Source: Gracilibacillus caseinilyticus (GTDB lineage Bacteria; Bacillota; Bacilli; Bacillales; Amphibacillaceae). From it: a stretch of DNA of 64,000 nt. The notes under the pieces are model-generated. The model was given only the letters and a program-made list of their open reading frames with translations, was not told the origin of the DNA and did not search any database. This document shows positions 56,501-64,000 of the stretch, one piece after another. Positions within the stretch are counted from its first letter, which is position 1. The number at the start of each line of letters is the position of its first letter. The position numbers and the translations under genes were made by a program. The stretch is taken from positions 124,001-188,000 of the forward strand of contig NZ_CP095072.1 of assembly GCF_022919115.1 (NCBI RefSeq), in the 5' to 3' direction.

Positions 56501-58174
56501 TTATTTCTTCTTTTGATAATAGACGAATGACTCATATGGCAGAAGCTCTCTATGATGAACTGCACGATCTTCCATCGGATAATTAGCTAGTATCACTTCA
56601 CCTGATCCGTCAAATCTGTCTATGTCATCCGGTAATGTAAAAAGGACACGCTCGTCATAAAAATTATTGACGACAAGCATCCATTCCTCATCATTTTCTC
56701 TCACATAGGCAAAAATTGCAAGGTGTTCAGGTAACAGTAACTGATAAGTACCATCTGTGATGACCTGGTACTCTTTTCTTAGTGCGATGAGTTGTTGATA
56801 ATGATAAAATATAGAATCACTGTCAGCTATCGCTTGTTCCGCGTTAATGTCAGGATAATTGTCAGCTACGTTAATCCATGGTGTGCCAGGCGTAAATCCC
56901 GCGTGTGCACCACTATTCCACTGCATCGGTGATCTCGAATTGTCCCGCGATTTCTCCTGTAAGATCTCGATTATTTTCTTTTCCGACATACCTTCTGCTT
57001 TTTTCATGTCATACATATTCAATGATTCAACATCTCGATATTGATCAATGGTTGCAAGCTTAGGATTGATCATTCCCAATTCTTCCCCTTGATAAATATA
57101 AGGCGTCCCTTGCATCAAGTGAATGGTGGTGGCGAGCATTTTGGCCGATTCCTCATGAAATTCCCCATCATCTCCAAACCGCGAAACGACACGAGGCTGA
57201 TCATGGTTACACCAGAACAGTGCGTTCCAGCCACCGCCTTGCTGCATGCCGAGCTGCCATTTTGATAAGATTTGCTTTAATTCGAGAAAATCAAAATCAG
57301 CTTTCGTCCATTTCTCGCCATTCGGATAGTCCACTTTTAAATGATGGAAGTTAAACGTCATATCCAATTCTTCACGCGCAGGATTGGAATAATCGATACA
57401 GTCCTCTAAAGTAGTCGATGACATTTCTCCAACCGTAATCGTTTGGCGACCTTTGAAGACTTGCTGATTCATCTCATGCAAAAATTCATGCACTCTCGGC
57501 CCATCTGTATAAAATTTACGGCCATCTCCTGCATCGTCATTCGGAAAGAGCTGATCTTTGGAAATAAGATTGATAACATCTAACCGGAAGCCATCCACGC
57601 CTTTATCTAACCAGAAATTCATCATTTGATAGACTTCACGCCGAACCTGTTCATTTTCCCAATTGAGATCTGCTTGTGTGACATCAAATAAGTGGAGATA
57701 ATATTGCTCTGTCGCTTGATCCCATTGCCATGCAGACCCGCCGAACTTTGATTGCCAGTTGGTTGGCGGTCCATCTGCTTCGCCATTTTTCCAAATATAA
57801 AAATCACGATACAGATTGTCCGGCGATGATTGTGATTGTTTAAACCAGTCATGCTCGGTTGATGTATGGTTTACTACAATATCCATGATTAATTTCATGC
57901 CACGCTGATGCGTTGCTTCCAGTAACGCTTCAAAATCTTGAATCGTTCCGTATTCAGGATGGATGGAAAAATAGTCAGAGATATCATAGCCATTATCGTT
58001 CTGTGGTGATGCATAGACAGGTGTCAGCCAGATCACATCCACACCCAACTTGCGTAAGTAATCTAATTTTTCAATAATCCCTTGAATATCTCCTGTGCCA
58101 TTTCCTGTTGTATCCCGGAAACTTTTCGGATAGATCTGGTATACAACAGATTTCTTCCACCATTGTTTACTCAT
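56501..58174 (-). CDS. treA: Trehalose-6-phosphate hydrolase (GH13)
   Basis: A 557-residue cytosolic glycosidase cleaving trehalose-6-phosphate to glucose and glucose-6-phosphate. GH13 regions are complete: DIVVNHTS, GFRLDVINL with the nucleophile Asp, VGEMSS with the acid Glu, and WCNHDQPR with the transition-state Asp. N-terminus WWKKSVVYQIYPKSFRDTTGNG is typical of TreA/TreC and oligo-1,6-glucosidases; operon context decides for trehalose. The second ATG has the better spacing from AAAGGA. Follows treP by 54 bp. Confidence 0.95.
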   Translation of the reverse strand: MSKQWWKKSVVYQIYPKSFRDTTGNGTGDIQGIIEKLDYLRKLGVDVIWLTPVYASPQNDNGYDISDYFSIHPEYGTIQDFEALLEATHQRGMKLIMDIVVNHTSTEHDWFKQSQSSPDNLYRDFYIWKNGEADGPPTNWQSKFGGSAWQWDQATEQYYLHLFDVTQADLNWENEQVRREVYQMMNFWLDKGVDGFRLDVINLISKDQLFPNDDAGDGRKFYTDGPRVHEFLHEMNQQVFKGRQTITVGEMSSTTLEDCIDYSNPAREELDMTFNFHHLKVDYPNGEKWTKADFDFLELKQILSKWQLGMQQGGGWNALFWCNHDQPRVVSRFGDDGEFHEESAKMLATTIHLMQGTPYIYQGEELGMINPKLATIDQYRDVESLNMYDMKKAEGMSEKKIIEILQEKSRDNSRSPMQWNSGAHAGFTPGTPWINVADNYPDINAEQAIADSDSIFYHYQQLIALRKEYQVITDGTYQLLLPEHLAIFAYVRENDEEWMLVVNNFYDERVLFTLPDDIDRFDGSGEVILANYPMEDRAVHHRELLPYESFVYYQKKK

Positions 58175-58228
58175 TGTCATACATCCTTTCTTACCTGTAA
58201 CGGAAAGAGAGAGTTATCTCCTCTCTCC

Positions 58229-59665
58229 TTATCTTTTTCCTAGTCGTTCATACGCATCCTTACCAATCTTGGTTCTTGCGAGGATTACTGTCAATATAAA
58301 CGGAACCACAATTGCTACAATCATCGCAACACAGAACATCACTATATCTGCGACTTGGATCGACAGCACGCCTGGGATACCACCTACACCGATCGAATTA
58401 GCCATAACACCTGATCCGACCGATATAACGGCAGCGATCGCTGAACCGGTAATTCCCGCGAAAAAGGGGAAAAGGTATTTTAAGTTAATCCCATATAATG
58501 CAGGTTCTGTTACACCTAAATAACAGGAAATCGCGGCAGGTACAGACACTTGCTGTTCTTGCTTGTCTTTGCGATTCAAATAAATCATAGCCACAACTGC
58601 AGATCCTTGCGCAATATTGGATAGCGCGATCATCGGCCATAATATCGTACCGTCGAAGTCACTCATCAGCTGTAAATCAATCGCATTGGTCATATGATGC
58701 AGTCCGGTAATGACCAGAGGCGCGTAGGCAAAGCCGAATATCGCAGCAAACAACCAGCCAAAACCTGATGTTAATCCAGAATAGACAATAGTTGAGATCC
58801 AGGAACCGATCTCCCAGCCGATTGGTCCTAACACAACATGTGCAACTAGTACGGCAGGAATCAATGCAAAAAATGGAACAAATATCATCGATACGACACT
58901 TGGAATCACTTTTCGTAACCAAATTTCTAAATAAGCTAAAACAAATCCGGCTAGGATCGCAGGAATAATCTGTGCCTGATAACCAATCATATCAATTTGG
59001 ACAAAACCGAAATCCCACTGCGGAACCGAATCGGCTCCTGCTACACTATAAGCATTTAATAATTGCGGTGAAACTAACGTAATACCTAAGACAATACCGA
59101 GTACTTGTGTCGTTCCCATTTTTCTTGAGATTGCCCACGTAATCGCAACCGGTAAGAAGTGGAAGATCGCTTCCCCAATTAACCAGAGAAAGTCATAAAC
59201 ACCATTCCAGAATTGAGACGTTTCTGCTAAAGTCTGTGTTCCACCATTGACCATGCCAATCTCACCAATTACATTACGAAACCCGAGAATCAGACCCCCA
59301 ACAACTAATGCAGGAATAATTGGGGTGAAGATCTCCGCAAGATGGGAAACCATCCGCTGCAGGAAATTCATGTTCTGCTTCGCTGCTTGTTTTGCTTCAT
59401 CCTTTGAGCTGTCCCCCACACCGGCAACTTTAGTAAATTCATTATAAAACGTTGCAACCTCATTCCCGATAATGACTTGAAACTGTCCGCCAGATGTAAA
59501 GGTACCTTTAACAAGATCAATCTCTTCAATCGCTTCCACATCTGCTTTGTCTGTATCATTCAATACAAAACGCATCCGCGTCGCACAATGCGTCACAACG
59601 GAGATGTTGTCACTGCCGCCTACTTTTTCGAGCAGCTTCTCGGCCTGCTGTTTATATTTACTCAT
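58229..59665 (-). CDS. treP: PTS trehalose-specific EIIBC component
   Basis: A 478-residue permease that imports trehalose and phosphorylates it. EIIB domain (about 1-90) with phospho-Cys27 in THCATRMRF; EIIC domain with ten helices, including GIEIxxx-like PALVVGGLILGFRN, the GEAIFHFLPV loop and the VTEPALYGINLK segment. No EIIA domain is attached, so the phosphate must come from a glucose-type EIIA elsewhere. ATG at 59665 is eight bases from GAGGAGG. First gene of the operon. Confidence 0.95.
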   Translation of the reverse strand: MSKYKQQAEKLLEKVGGSDNISVVTHCATRMRFVLNDTDKADVEAIEEIDLVKGTFTSGGQFQVIIGNEVATFYNEFTKVAGVGDSSKDEAKQAAKQNMNFLQRMVSHLAEIFTPIIPALVVGGLILGFRNVIGEIGMVNGGTQTLAETSQFWNGVYDFLWLIGEAIFHFLPVAITWAISRKMGTTQVLGIVLGITLVSPQLLNAYSVAGADSVPQWDFGFVQIDMIGYQAQIIPAILAGFVLAYLEIWLRKVIPSVVSMIFVPFFALIPAVLVAHVVLGPIGWEIGSWISTIVYSGLTSGFGWLFAAIFGFAYAPLVITGLHHMTNAIDLQLMSDFDGTILWPMIALSNIAQGSAVVAMIYLNRKDKQEQQVSVPAAISCYLGVTEPALYGINLKYLFPFFAGITGSAIAAVISVGSGVMANSIGVGGIPGVLSIQVADIVMFCVAMIVAIVVPFILTVILARTKIGKDAYERLGKR

Positions 59666-59688
59666 TTTCATTCCTCCTCACTTTTTGC

Positions 59689-59743
59689 ATGTATATACAA
59701 GTGATTACGCTTTCATAATATCCTGTATATACATGTTTGTCAA
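59689..59743 (-). promoter_or_regulatory. treP promoter with two TreR operators and a cre site
   Basis: TTGACA (59738-59743), 17-bp spacer and TATTAT (59715-59720) form a near-ideal sigma-A promoter. TGTATATACA palindromes lie at 59690-59699, downstream of -10, and 59724-59733, inside the spacer; this is the TreR operator sequence known from B. subtilis. TGAAAGCGTAATCA (59702-59715) matches the cre consensus except at one position and overlaps -10. Induction by trehalose and CcpA repression are therefore both expected. Confidence 0.9.
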
Positions 59744-59899
59744 TAGAAAATATATCTGGGGGCAGAACAGCTTCGCTTGCCAACCTATCCTATATAAACA
59801 CCGGATGGGGAAACAGGCAAAAATCGATACATTTCACTGAAACTTTTCTCTCTCTCAATCGTAGTACTAGTTAAGGATATAGTTAGGAGTCGATTAAAG

Positions 59900-60526
59900 A
59901 TGTATAAATTACTAACGGTAGTCATCGGCATATTCATCGCTGTTCCGGTCATGATTACCACATGGTTCGTTAGTTTTTTTGCTATAGATTTGTCCTATTG
60001 GTACGCCTCTTTACTATCATTGATAGTGGCAGGTCTTACCTATGGACTGGTTTCGCTTATCAGTTATTCCCGTTTTCTCAAAAAGAATCATTTAACGATG
60101 AAGGATTATCGCTACATTCGCAAAAATCTGGCGGAGGCTCGTCCAAAAATACGCCGCATGCAAAAAGCCCTGTTCTCCATACACCATCTTACTTTCATTA
60201 AAGACAACATGGACCTGGTACGAGTCGTCAGGAAGATTTATCGCGTGACAAAGAAAGAGCCAAAACGTTTCTATCAAGGCAGTCAGTTCTATTTTTCACA
60301 TCTAGATTCAGCAGTAGAGTTAACGGAAAAATATGCCCTGCTCTCATCACAGCCAACGAAAAACAAAGAGATGGAACTAGTGCTAAAAGAAACACGTCAT
60401 GCATTAAAAGATATCCAGGCAAAAATTGAACAGGATCTCTATGACATTCTCTCCGACGATTTGGAGCAGCTACAATTCGAGGTAGATTTTGCAAAACATA
60501 AGAAAGGGTTGGATTACCATGAATAA
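59900..60526 (+). CDS. xpaC: XpaC-family membrane protein
   Basis: A 208-residue protein with two N-terminal helices (about 5-27 and 32-54), then a charged helical cytoplasmic part (SRFLKKNHLTMKDYRYIRKN, ARPKIRRMQKALF). Matches B. subtilis XpaC in length and in being followed by yaaN. Named for hydrolysis of an indolyl phosphate dye, but its true role is uncertain. Overlaps yaaN by eight bases. Confidence 0.85.
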   Translation: MYKLLTVVIGIFIAVPVMITTWFVSFFAIDLSYWYASLLSLIVAGLTYGLVSLISYSRFLKKNHLTMKDYRYIRKNLAEARPKIRRMQKALFSIHHLTFIKDNMDLVRVVRKIYRVTKKEPKRFYQGSQFYFSHLDSAVELTEKYALLSSQPTKNKEMELVLKETRHALKDIQAKIEQDLYDILSDDLEQLQFEVDFAKHKKGLDYHE

Positions 60527-61664
60527 AGAAGAACATAATTTGATGAATGACTTATTGGACAATCCATTTGCTGAGCATAAAAAGGAGACAGCTACAGAAG
60601 TTCCTGAAGAGAATAAACTGATTGACGTGCTTCCAGAAGAAGATCAGGAAAGAGCTCGTTCACTTGCCACGCAGATTGATCCAAAGAATCATAAAGCGAT
60701 CATTTCCTACGGTACACAGGCACAGACCAAGTTATTATCCTTTTCCCATTCGATGCTCGACCATGTCCAGAAGAAAGATGTCGGGGAAGTCGGTCAGGTG
60801 ATCAGTGACTTAATGAAGAAATTCAACGAGATCAACCCGGACGATTTGAAGCCGGAGAAACAAAATGTCCTGAAACGCTTATTCGGCAAGCTCTCCAGCT
60901 CGGTACAAGAAACACTGTCAAAATATCAAAAAACCGGTGCCCAAATTGACCGGATAACGGTGAAGCTCGAACGTAATAAAGAGGGACTGTTATCTGATAT
61001 CTCGATGCTGGAAAAACTTTATGAACACAACAAGGAATATTTCAAAGGATTAAATGTCTACATTGCAGCCGGCGAACTGAAAATGGAGGAATTGCAGGAA
61101 AAAGAAATACCAGCTTTAAGAAAAACAGCTGAATCGACAAATGATCAGATGAAATATCAGGAAGTGAATGACCTGATTCAATTTACTGATCGTCTGGAAA
61201 AACGACTGCATGATTTGAAATTAAGTCGTCAAATTACGATTCAGAGTGCACCACAAATACGGTTAATCCAAAATACAAACCAGGTGCTGGTGGAAAAGAT
61301 TCAATCATCGATACTCACAGCAATTCCATTATGGAAGAACCAAATCGCCATCGCGTTAACGATGTTCCGTCAGCAGCATGCCGTTGAAGCGCAGAAACAG
61401 GTTTCAAAAACAACAAATGACCTTTTGCTGAAGAATGCGGAGATGTTGAAAACCAATACGGTGGAAACCGCCAAGCTGAACGAGCAAGGCCTTGTTGATA
61501 TTGAAACGTTAAAAACAACGCAGGAGAATTTGGTTTCCACACTGGAAGAAGTATTCAAGATACAGGAAGATGGACGCAGAAAACGCTTGGAAGCAGAGCA
61601 AGAGATTAGTACGATGGAAAATGAGATGAAGCAGAGATTACTGCAGGTTAAGGACAGCAATTAG
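60519..61664 (+). CDS. yaaN: TelA/YaaN toxic anion resistance family protein
   Basis: A 381-residue cytosolic, strongly helical protein of the TelA family, linked to tellurite and other stress resistance without a known mechanism. Recognisable parts: IDPKNHKAIISYGTQAQTKL, KLFGKL-like core and LERNKEGLLSDISMLEKLYE, plus coiled-coil C-terminus. Start at 60519 with AAAGGG upstream, inside the end of xpaC. The xpaC-yaaN pair is conserved in Bacillus. Confidence 0.9.
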   Translation: MNKEEHNLMNDLLDNPFAEHKKETATEVPEENKLIDVLPEEDQERARSLATQIDPKNHKAIISYGTQAQTKLLSFSHSMLDHVQKKDVGEVGQVISDLMKKFNEINPDDLKPEKQNVLKRLFGKLSSSVQETLSKYQKTGAQIDRITVKLERNKEGLLSDISMLEKLYEHNKEYFKGLNVYIAAGELKMEELQEKEIPALRKTAESTNDQMKYQEVNDLIQFTDRLEKRLHDLKLSRQITIQSAPQIRLIQNTNQVLVEKIQSSILTAIPLWKNQIAIALTMFRQQHAVEAQKQVSKTTNDLLLKNAEMLKTNTVETAKLNEQGLVDIETLKTTQENLVSTLEEVFKIQEDGRRKRLEAEQEISTMENEMKQRLLQVKDSN

Positions 61665-61676
61665 ATGATGAAATGG

Positions 61677-61708
61677 TGCCAGTCTTTTATCGGGGGCTGG
61701 CATTTTTT
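61677..61708 (+). terminator. Terminator of xpaC-yaaN
   Basis: TGCCAG/CTGGCA stem followed by T6. Confidence 0.8.
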
Positions 61709-61733
61709 CTGATGGGGTCATGCTAGATAAAGA

Positions 61734-61892
61734 TTAAGCTGTTCTTTTTAAGTTCTCTGCTTCCTTCACCTTATTTACATGCTGCCTTTTCACATCCCAA
61801 TAGTAAATGCGGGGCAGGCCTGTTAATAACCAATATTCATGCAATAATGTCGAACTAACATATACGATCATCGTCCAGTCTAGAGACTTCAT
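61734..61892 (-). CDS. Small protein, 52 residues
   Basis: ORF preceded by GGGAGA eight bases before the ATG at 61892. It begins MKSLDWTMIVYVSS, has one amphipathic to hydrophobic stretch (about 6-30) with LLHEYWLLTGLPRIYYWD, and a basic C-terminus. No family recognised. It occupies most of the gap between yaaN and array 3. Conservation would decide whether it is real. Downstream on the coding strand only the yaaN terminator hairpin is seen. Confidence 0.5.
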   Translation of the reverse strand: MKSLDWTMIVYVSSTLLHEYWLLTGLPRIYYWDVKRQHVNKVKEAENLKRTA

Positions 61893-62129
61893 AAGAATCT
61901 CTCCCTTCGTCATATTTTATGGCGAAGGGAGGTTGTCTAAGAACGGTTCATTTATATATGGGGTTGACCATAACATAGCAATAAAAATACAAATTCACCC
62001 ACAATATATTTATTTGTAAATATCACGCGAGGTGTGCGCAACCACACAATTTTTCGAGGTTTAGGTTGGTGAATGCCATCCGATCATAATGAGCAGTTGA
62101 ATTAGCTTTTTAATTGAATGGGGGCATGC

Positions 62130-62281
62130 TTTCGTTCATAACTGCTTTCCAAAGTGACTCTTTTGTCCGAATGTAGCTGGCTTTCGTTCATAACGACCTT
62201 CAAAAGTTGCTCTTTTATTCGAATGCAGCCGGCTTTCGTTCATAACGACTTTTAAAATAGAGCCTTTTTGTTCGAATAGCA
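62130..62281. repeat. Tandem array, exact 52-bp unit, about 2.9 copies (array 3)
   Basis: Units start at 62130, 62182 and 62234 with CTTTCGTTCATAACGACC and CGAATGCAGCCGG. Same period as arrays 1 and 2 but only loosely similar sequence. Apparent ORFs over it are artefacts. Between 61893 and 62129 nothing else is recognised. Confidence 0.88.
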
Positions 62282-62303
62282 TTAAAACCATATCAGAAAA
62301 CAT

Positions 62304-62348
62304 AAAAAAGCTCACAAACATTTCTATATCCATGTTTATGAGCTTTTT
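62304..62348 (-). terminator. Terminator of the tyrosine phosphatase gene
   Basis: AAAAAGCTCA-CAAACA pairs with TGTTTATGAGCTTTTT across an 11-nt loop; U-run on the minus strand. Confidence 0.8.
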
Positions 62349-62352
62349 AAAA

Positions 62353-63099
62353 TTATACAGTCACAACTGAATCCTGATCAACCAACCGATTCTTCACCAG
62401 TGTAATGACTTCCTGCTCCACACCTTTAGCTAATAAGTATTGTTCAACCGATTCATATGTAGCTGTAAGATACTCATACGCCTTCTCCATGTACTCCCCT
62501 TTCGAGTACATATAATCTACCGGAATGCCTTCTGGAAGATCTTCTTCCGTGTGCATGGTCTTTAAATTGGTATAACTCACTTCGTAATTTGATATGATAT
62601 CCTTTTTTTCCACACCAGCTAAGCTCAGAAGCATCATGGCCAGGATACCAGTTCGGTCTTTACCACCTGCACAATGAAAAATGATAGTTCCTTCCTCAGC
62701 ATGGGCAATAAGATGGAATATGTCCTGGAGCACTTTATTCTCTTCCAGTAATTCAATATAAAAGTCTCCCATGAATCGCTTTTCACTAGAATAAATAATA
62801 TTAGAAACCTGCTCTGTGATAAACGGAAAATTGTAATAGTGGCAAAACGCTTCCTTCGCTAACACATTCGGTTTTTCCTGAATTTCATCTTCACCGCGTA
62901 AATCGATGACCGTCTTCACACCGTATTCTTTTAAAAACATGATATCCTCTTCTGTTAACTTACTCATATCACTGGATCGTAATAATTCGTGCCATTTTGT
63001 CTGCTGACCATACGCTGTATTATAGCCACCTAACTCGCGGCAATTGTCGATGCTCTCTAACGGCAAACGAACCCAATTTAATGCTGGATTTTTTATCAT
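62353..63099 (-). CDS. Tyrosine-protein phosphatase (Y_phosphatase3 type)
   Basis: A 248-residue cytosolic phosphatase. P-loop HCAGGKDRTG gives catalytic Cys and Arg (C-x5-R); upstream are NCRELGGY and TVIDLRGEDE, as in lipid/tyrosine phosphatases such as Listeria LipA. GGAGG precedes the ATG at 63099. It follows the phosphonate permease genes by 18 bp on the same strand, so it may use a phosphorylated compound brought in by that system; the natural substrate is unknown. Confidence 0.88.
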   Translation of the reverse strand: MIKNPALNWVRLPLESIDNCRELGGYNTAYGQQTKWHELLRSSDMSKLTEEDIMFLKEYGVKTVIDLRGEDEIQEKPNVLAKEAFCHYYNFPFITEQVSNIIYSSEKRFMGDFYIELLEENKVLQDIFHLIAHAEEGTIIFHCAGGKDRTGILAMMLLSLAGVEKKDIISNYEVSYTNLKTMHTEEDLPEGIPVDYMYSKGEYMEKAYEYLTATYESVEQYLLAKGVEQEVITLVKNRLVDQDSVVTV

Positions 63100-63117
63100 A
63101 CAATTCCTCCCTCCTGG

Positions 63118-63915
63118 TTATCTACTTTCTCCATACTTCACCATTGTCTTAAGCTTTGTCATCGAAAATTCCAACACTAACATCAGTAGACAGATAACAA
63201 TTAAAATCGTCGTCGTTTGGGCGTAATCATAGGCACCAATCGCTTTTGTTAAAAGCAGTCCAATACCACCTACACCGATAATCCCTAAACCGATGGACTC
63301 CGCCACATCCCCTTCAAAACGGACGGTAATCCAGCCGAAGAAAGACGTAATACAAAGTGGAATTAAGCCGTGAAAAACAATATTAAACCAGGACGCACCT
63401 GTTGATCGCATTGCTTCGACAATGTCGGTACCGACTTCCTCAATACTTCCGGTAAACAGTTTGATAAGATAACCGATCGAAGATAATAACATCGCAATGA
63501 ATCCTGACGTATAGCCAAAGCCGAGGCTGGCAATGACCATCAGACCCCATACAAGACCGGGAACCGAACGGATCACGGCGAAAAAGGCTTTAATAAAATT
63601 GGCCAGATAGTTGCTTGGCGTAATGTTTCTTGCTGCCAAAAAGCTCAACAGCATCGCAATAATCACCGAAACAATTAACGTTAGGAAAGCTAGTGATAAA
63701 CTGGTGACACATGCTAATAAGGCATCTGGGATAACACTCAAATCAATCACCATCATTCTGCCAATGACAGCTGGTACGTTTTCCAGTCTTTCAAAAAATT
63801 TCTGAACATCTAAGTTAACGAGCTTGATCGAGCCAATAAACACGGTGACCATAATAAATGCAATAAGTATTGATTTGACGGCACTCCCTTTTGAAGTTAC
63901 TCGTATACGCTCCAT
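63118..63915 (-). CDS. phnE: Phosphonate ABC transporter permease PhnE (second copy)
   Basis: A 265-residue permease with six helices and the EAA loop TGSIEEVGTDIVEAMRSTGA followed by GLIPL, typical of PhnE. Imports phosphonates or phosphate-like esters with PhnC and PhnD, which would lie beyond the window. Start at 63915 (MERIRVTSKG) with AAGGGA upstream; it begins 25 bp after the stop of another permease, giving the usual tandem phnE arrangement. Confidence 0.9.
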   Translation of the reverse strand: MERIRVTSKGSAVKSILIAFIMVTVFIGSIKLVNLDVQKFFERLENVPAVIGRMMVIDLSVIPDALLACVTSLSLAFLTLIVSVIIAMLLSFLAARNITPSNYLANFIKAFFAVIRSVPGLVWGLMVIASLGFGYTSGFIAMLLSSIGYLIKLFTGSIEEVGTDIVEAMRSTGASWFNIVFHGLIPLCITSFFGWITVRFEGDVAESIGLGIIGVGGIGLLLTKAIGAYDYAQTTTILIVICLLMLVLEFSMTKLKTMVKYGESR

Positions 63916-63940
63916 TATTTTTCCATCCCTTACTATTGAG

Positions 63941-64000
63941 TTATGCAATTCGACTGCGAATCGAATTTGTCACGTATTCTGTTATTAAAATAATGCAAAC
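63941..64000 (-). CDS. Upstream PhnE-like permease, last 19 codons only
   Basis: The frame entering from the right edge reads VCIILITEYVTNSIRSRIA then stop. A final hydrophobic helix with a basic tail is what the first phnE of a tandem pair ends with. Identification rests on that and on position. Confidence 0.6.
   Translation of the reverse strand, partial: VCIILITEYVTNSIRSRIA

Noticed and set aside
62136..62333. 65-codon minus-strand ORF
   Set aside because: Translation of array 3; no RBS and no family features.

Overview
The window is low-GC DNA from a Gram-positive member of the Bacillaceae. Gene content and order point to a halotolerant, plant-polysaccharide-using genus of the Gracilibacillus/Oceanobacillus type; this is inferred from relatives, because there is no rRNA gene here. 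Bacillus-type signatures include rocD-rocB, a treP-treA-treR operon with TreR operators and a cre site, xpaC-yaaN, a Bce-type resistance module, a YdhG/Fra homologue, strong AGGAGG ribosome binding sites and a spore germination gene remnant.

Layout. 1-6.9 kb: two large secreted pectate lyases (PL1, cut by the window edge, and PL10, wall-anchored). 7.3-16.2 kb: BrnQ, arginine/ornithine catabolism (rocD, rocB), a small STAS-like protein, an SDR, an MFS transporter, CutC and Fra. 16.8-19.8 kb: a TRAP operon, probably for uronates, behind a perfect cre match and a 28-bp palindrome. 20-28 kb: two ABC exporter operons, one with an ABC-like/LytTR fusion regulator, separated by a helicase gene broken by two frameshifts. 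28-35 kb: a wall-anchored 5'-nucleotidase and a four-gene Bce-type peptide sensing/resistance module. 35-44.7 kb: two near-identical BCCT carriers bracketing a PadR operon and azlCD with a divergent MocR-type regulator. 45-51 kb: a decay zone with remnants of gerA, crtO, a GH51 arabinofuranosidase and a lipoprotein among intact genes (DUF3231, nucleotidyltransferase, class A beta-lactamase, ASCH). 52-55.7 kb: aspartate 4-decarboxylase between inverted 114-bp repeats, then an IS110-family element. 55.8-64 kb: trehalose operon, xpaC-yaaN, a tyrosine phosphatase and phosphonate permeases running off the edge.

Two repeat systems cut across the window. One is a MITE-like family with termini resembling TATAATATGGATTATGT (8.7, 38.9 and 42.5 kb, with partial copies at 16.4 and 30.5 kb). 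The other is tandem arrays with a 52-bp period (12.1, 39.1 and 62.1 kb). Neither encodes a convincing protein and neither is a CRISPR array. They, the non-coding flank of the IS110 element and the ABC-LytTR circuit are the most interesting leads.

Working together, the lyases would cut pectin outside the cell and the TRAP carrier could bring in the acidic products. BCCT and trehalose uptake fit osmotic adaptation. The Bce module and beta-lactamase fit defence against cell-wall antibiotics.
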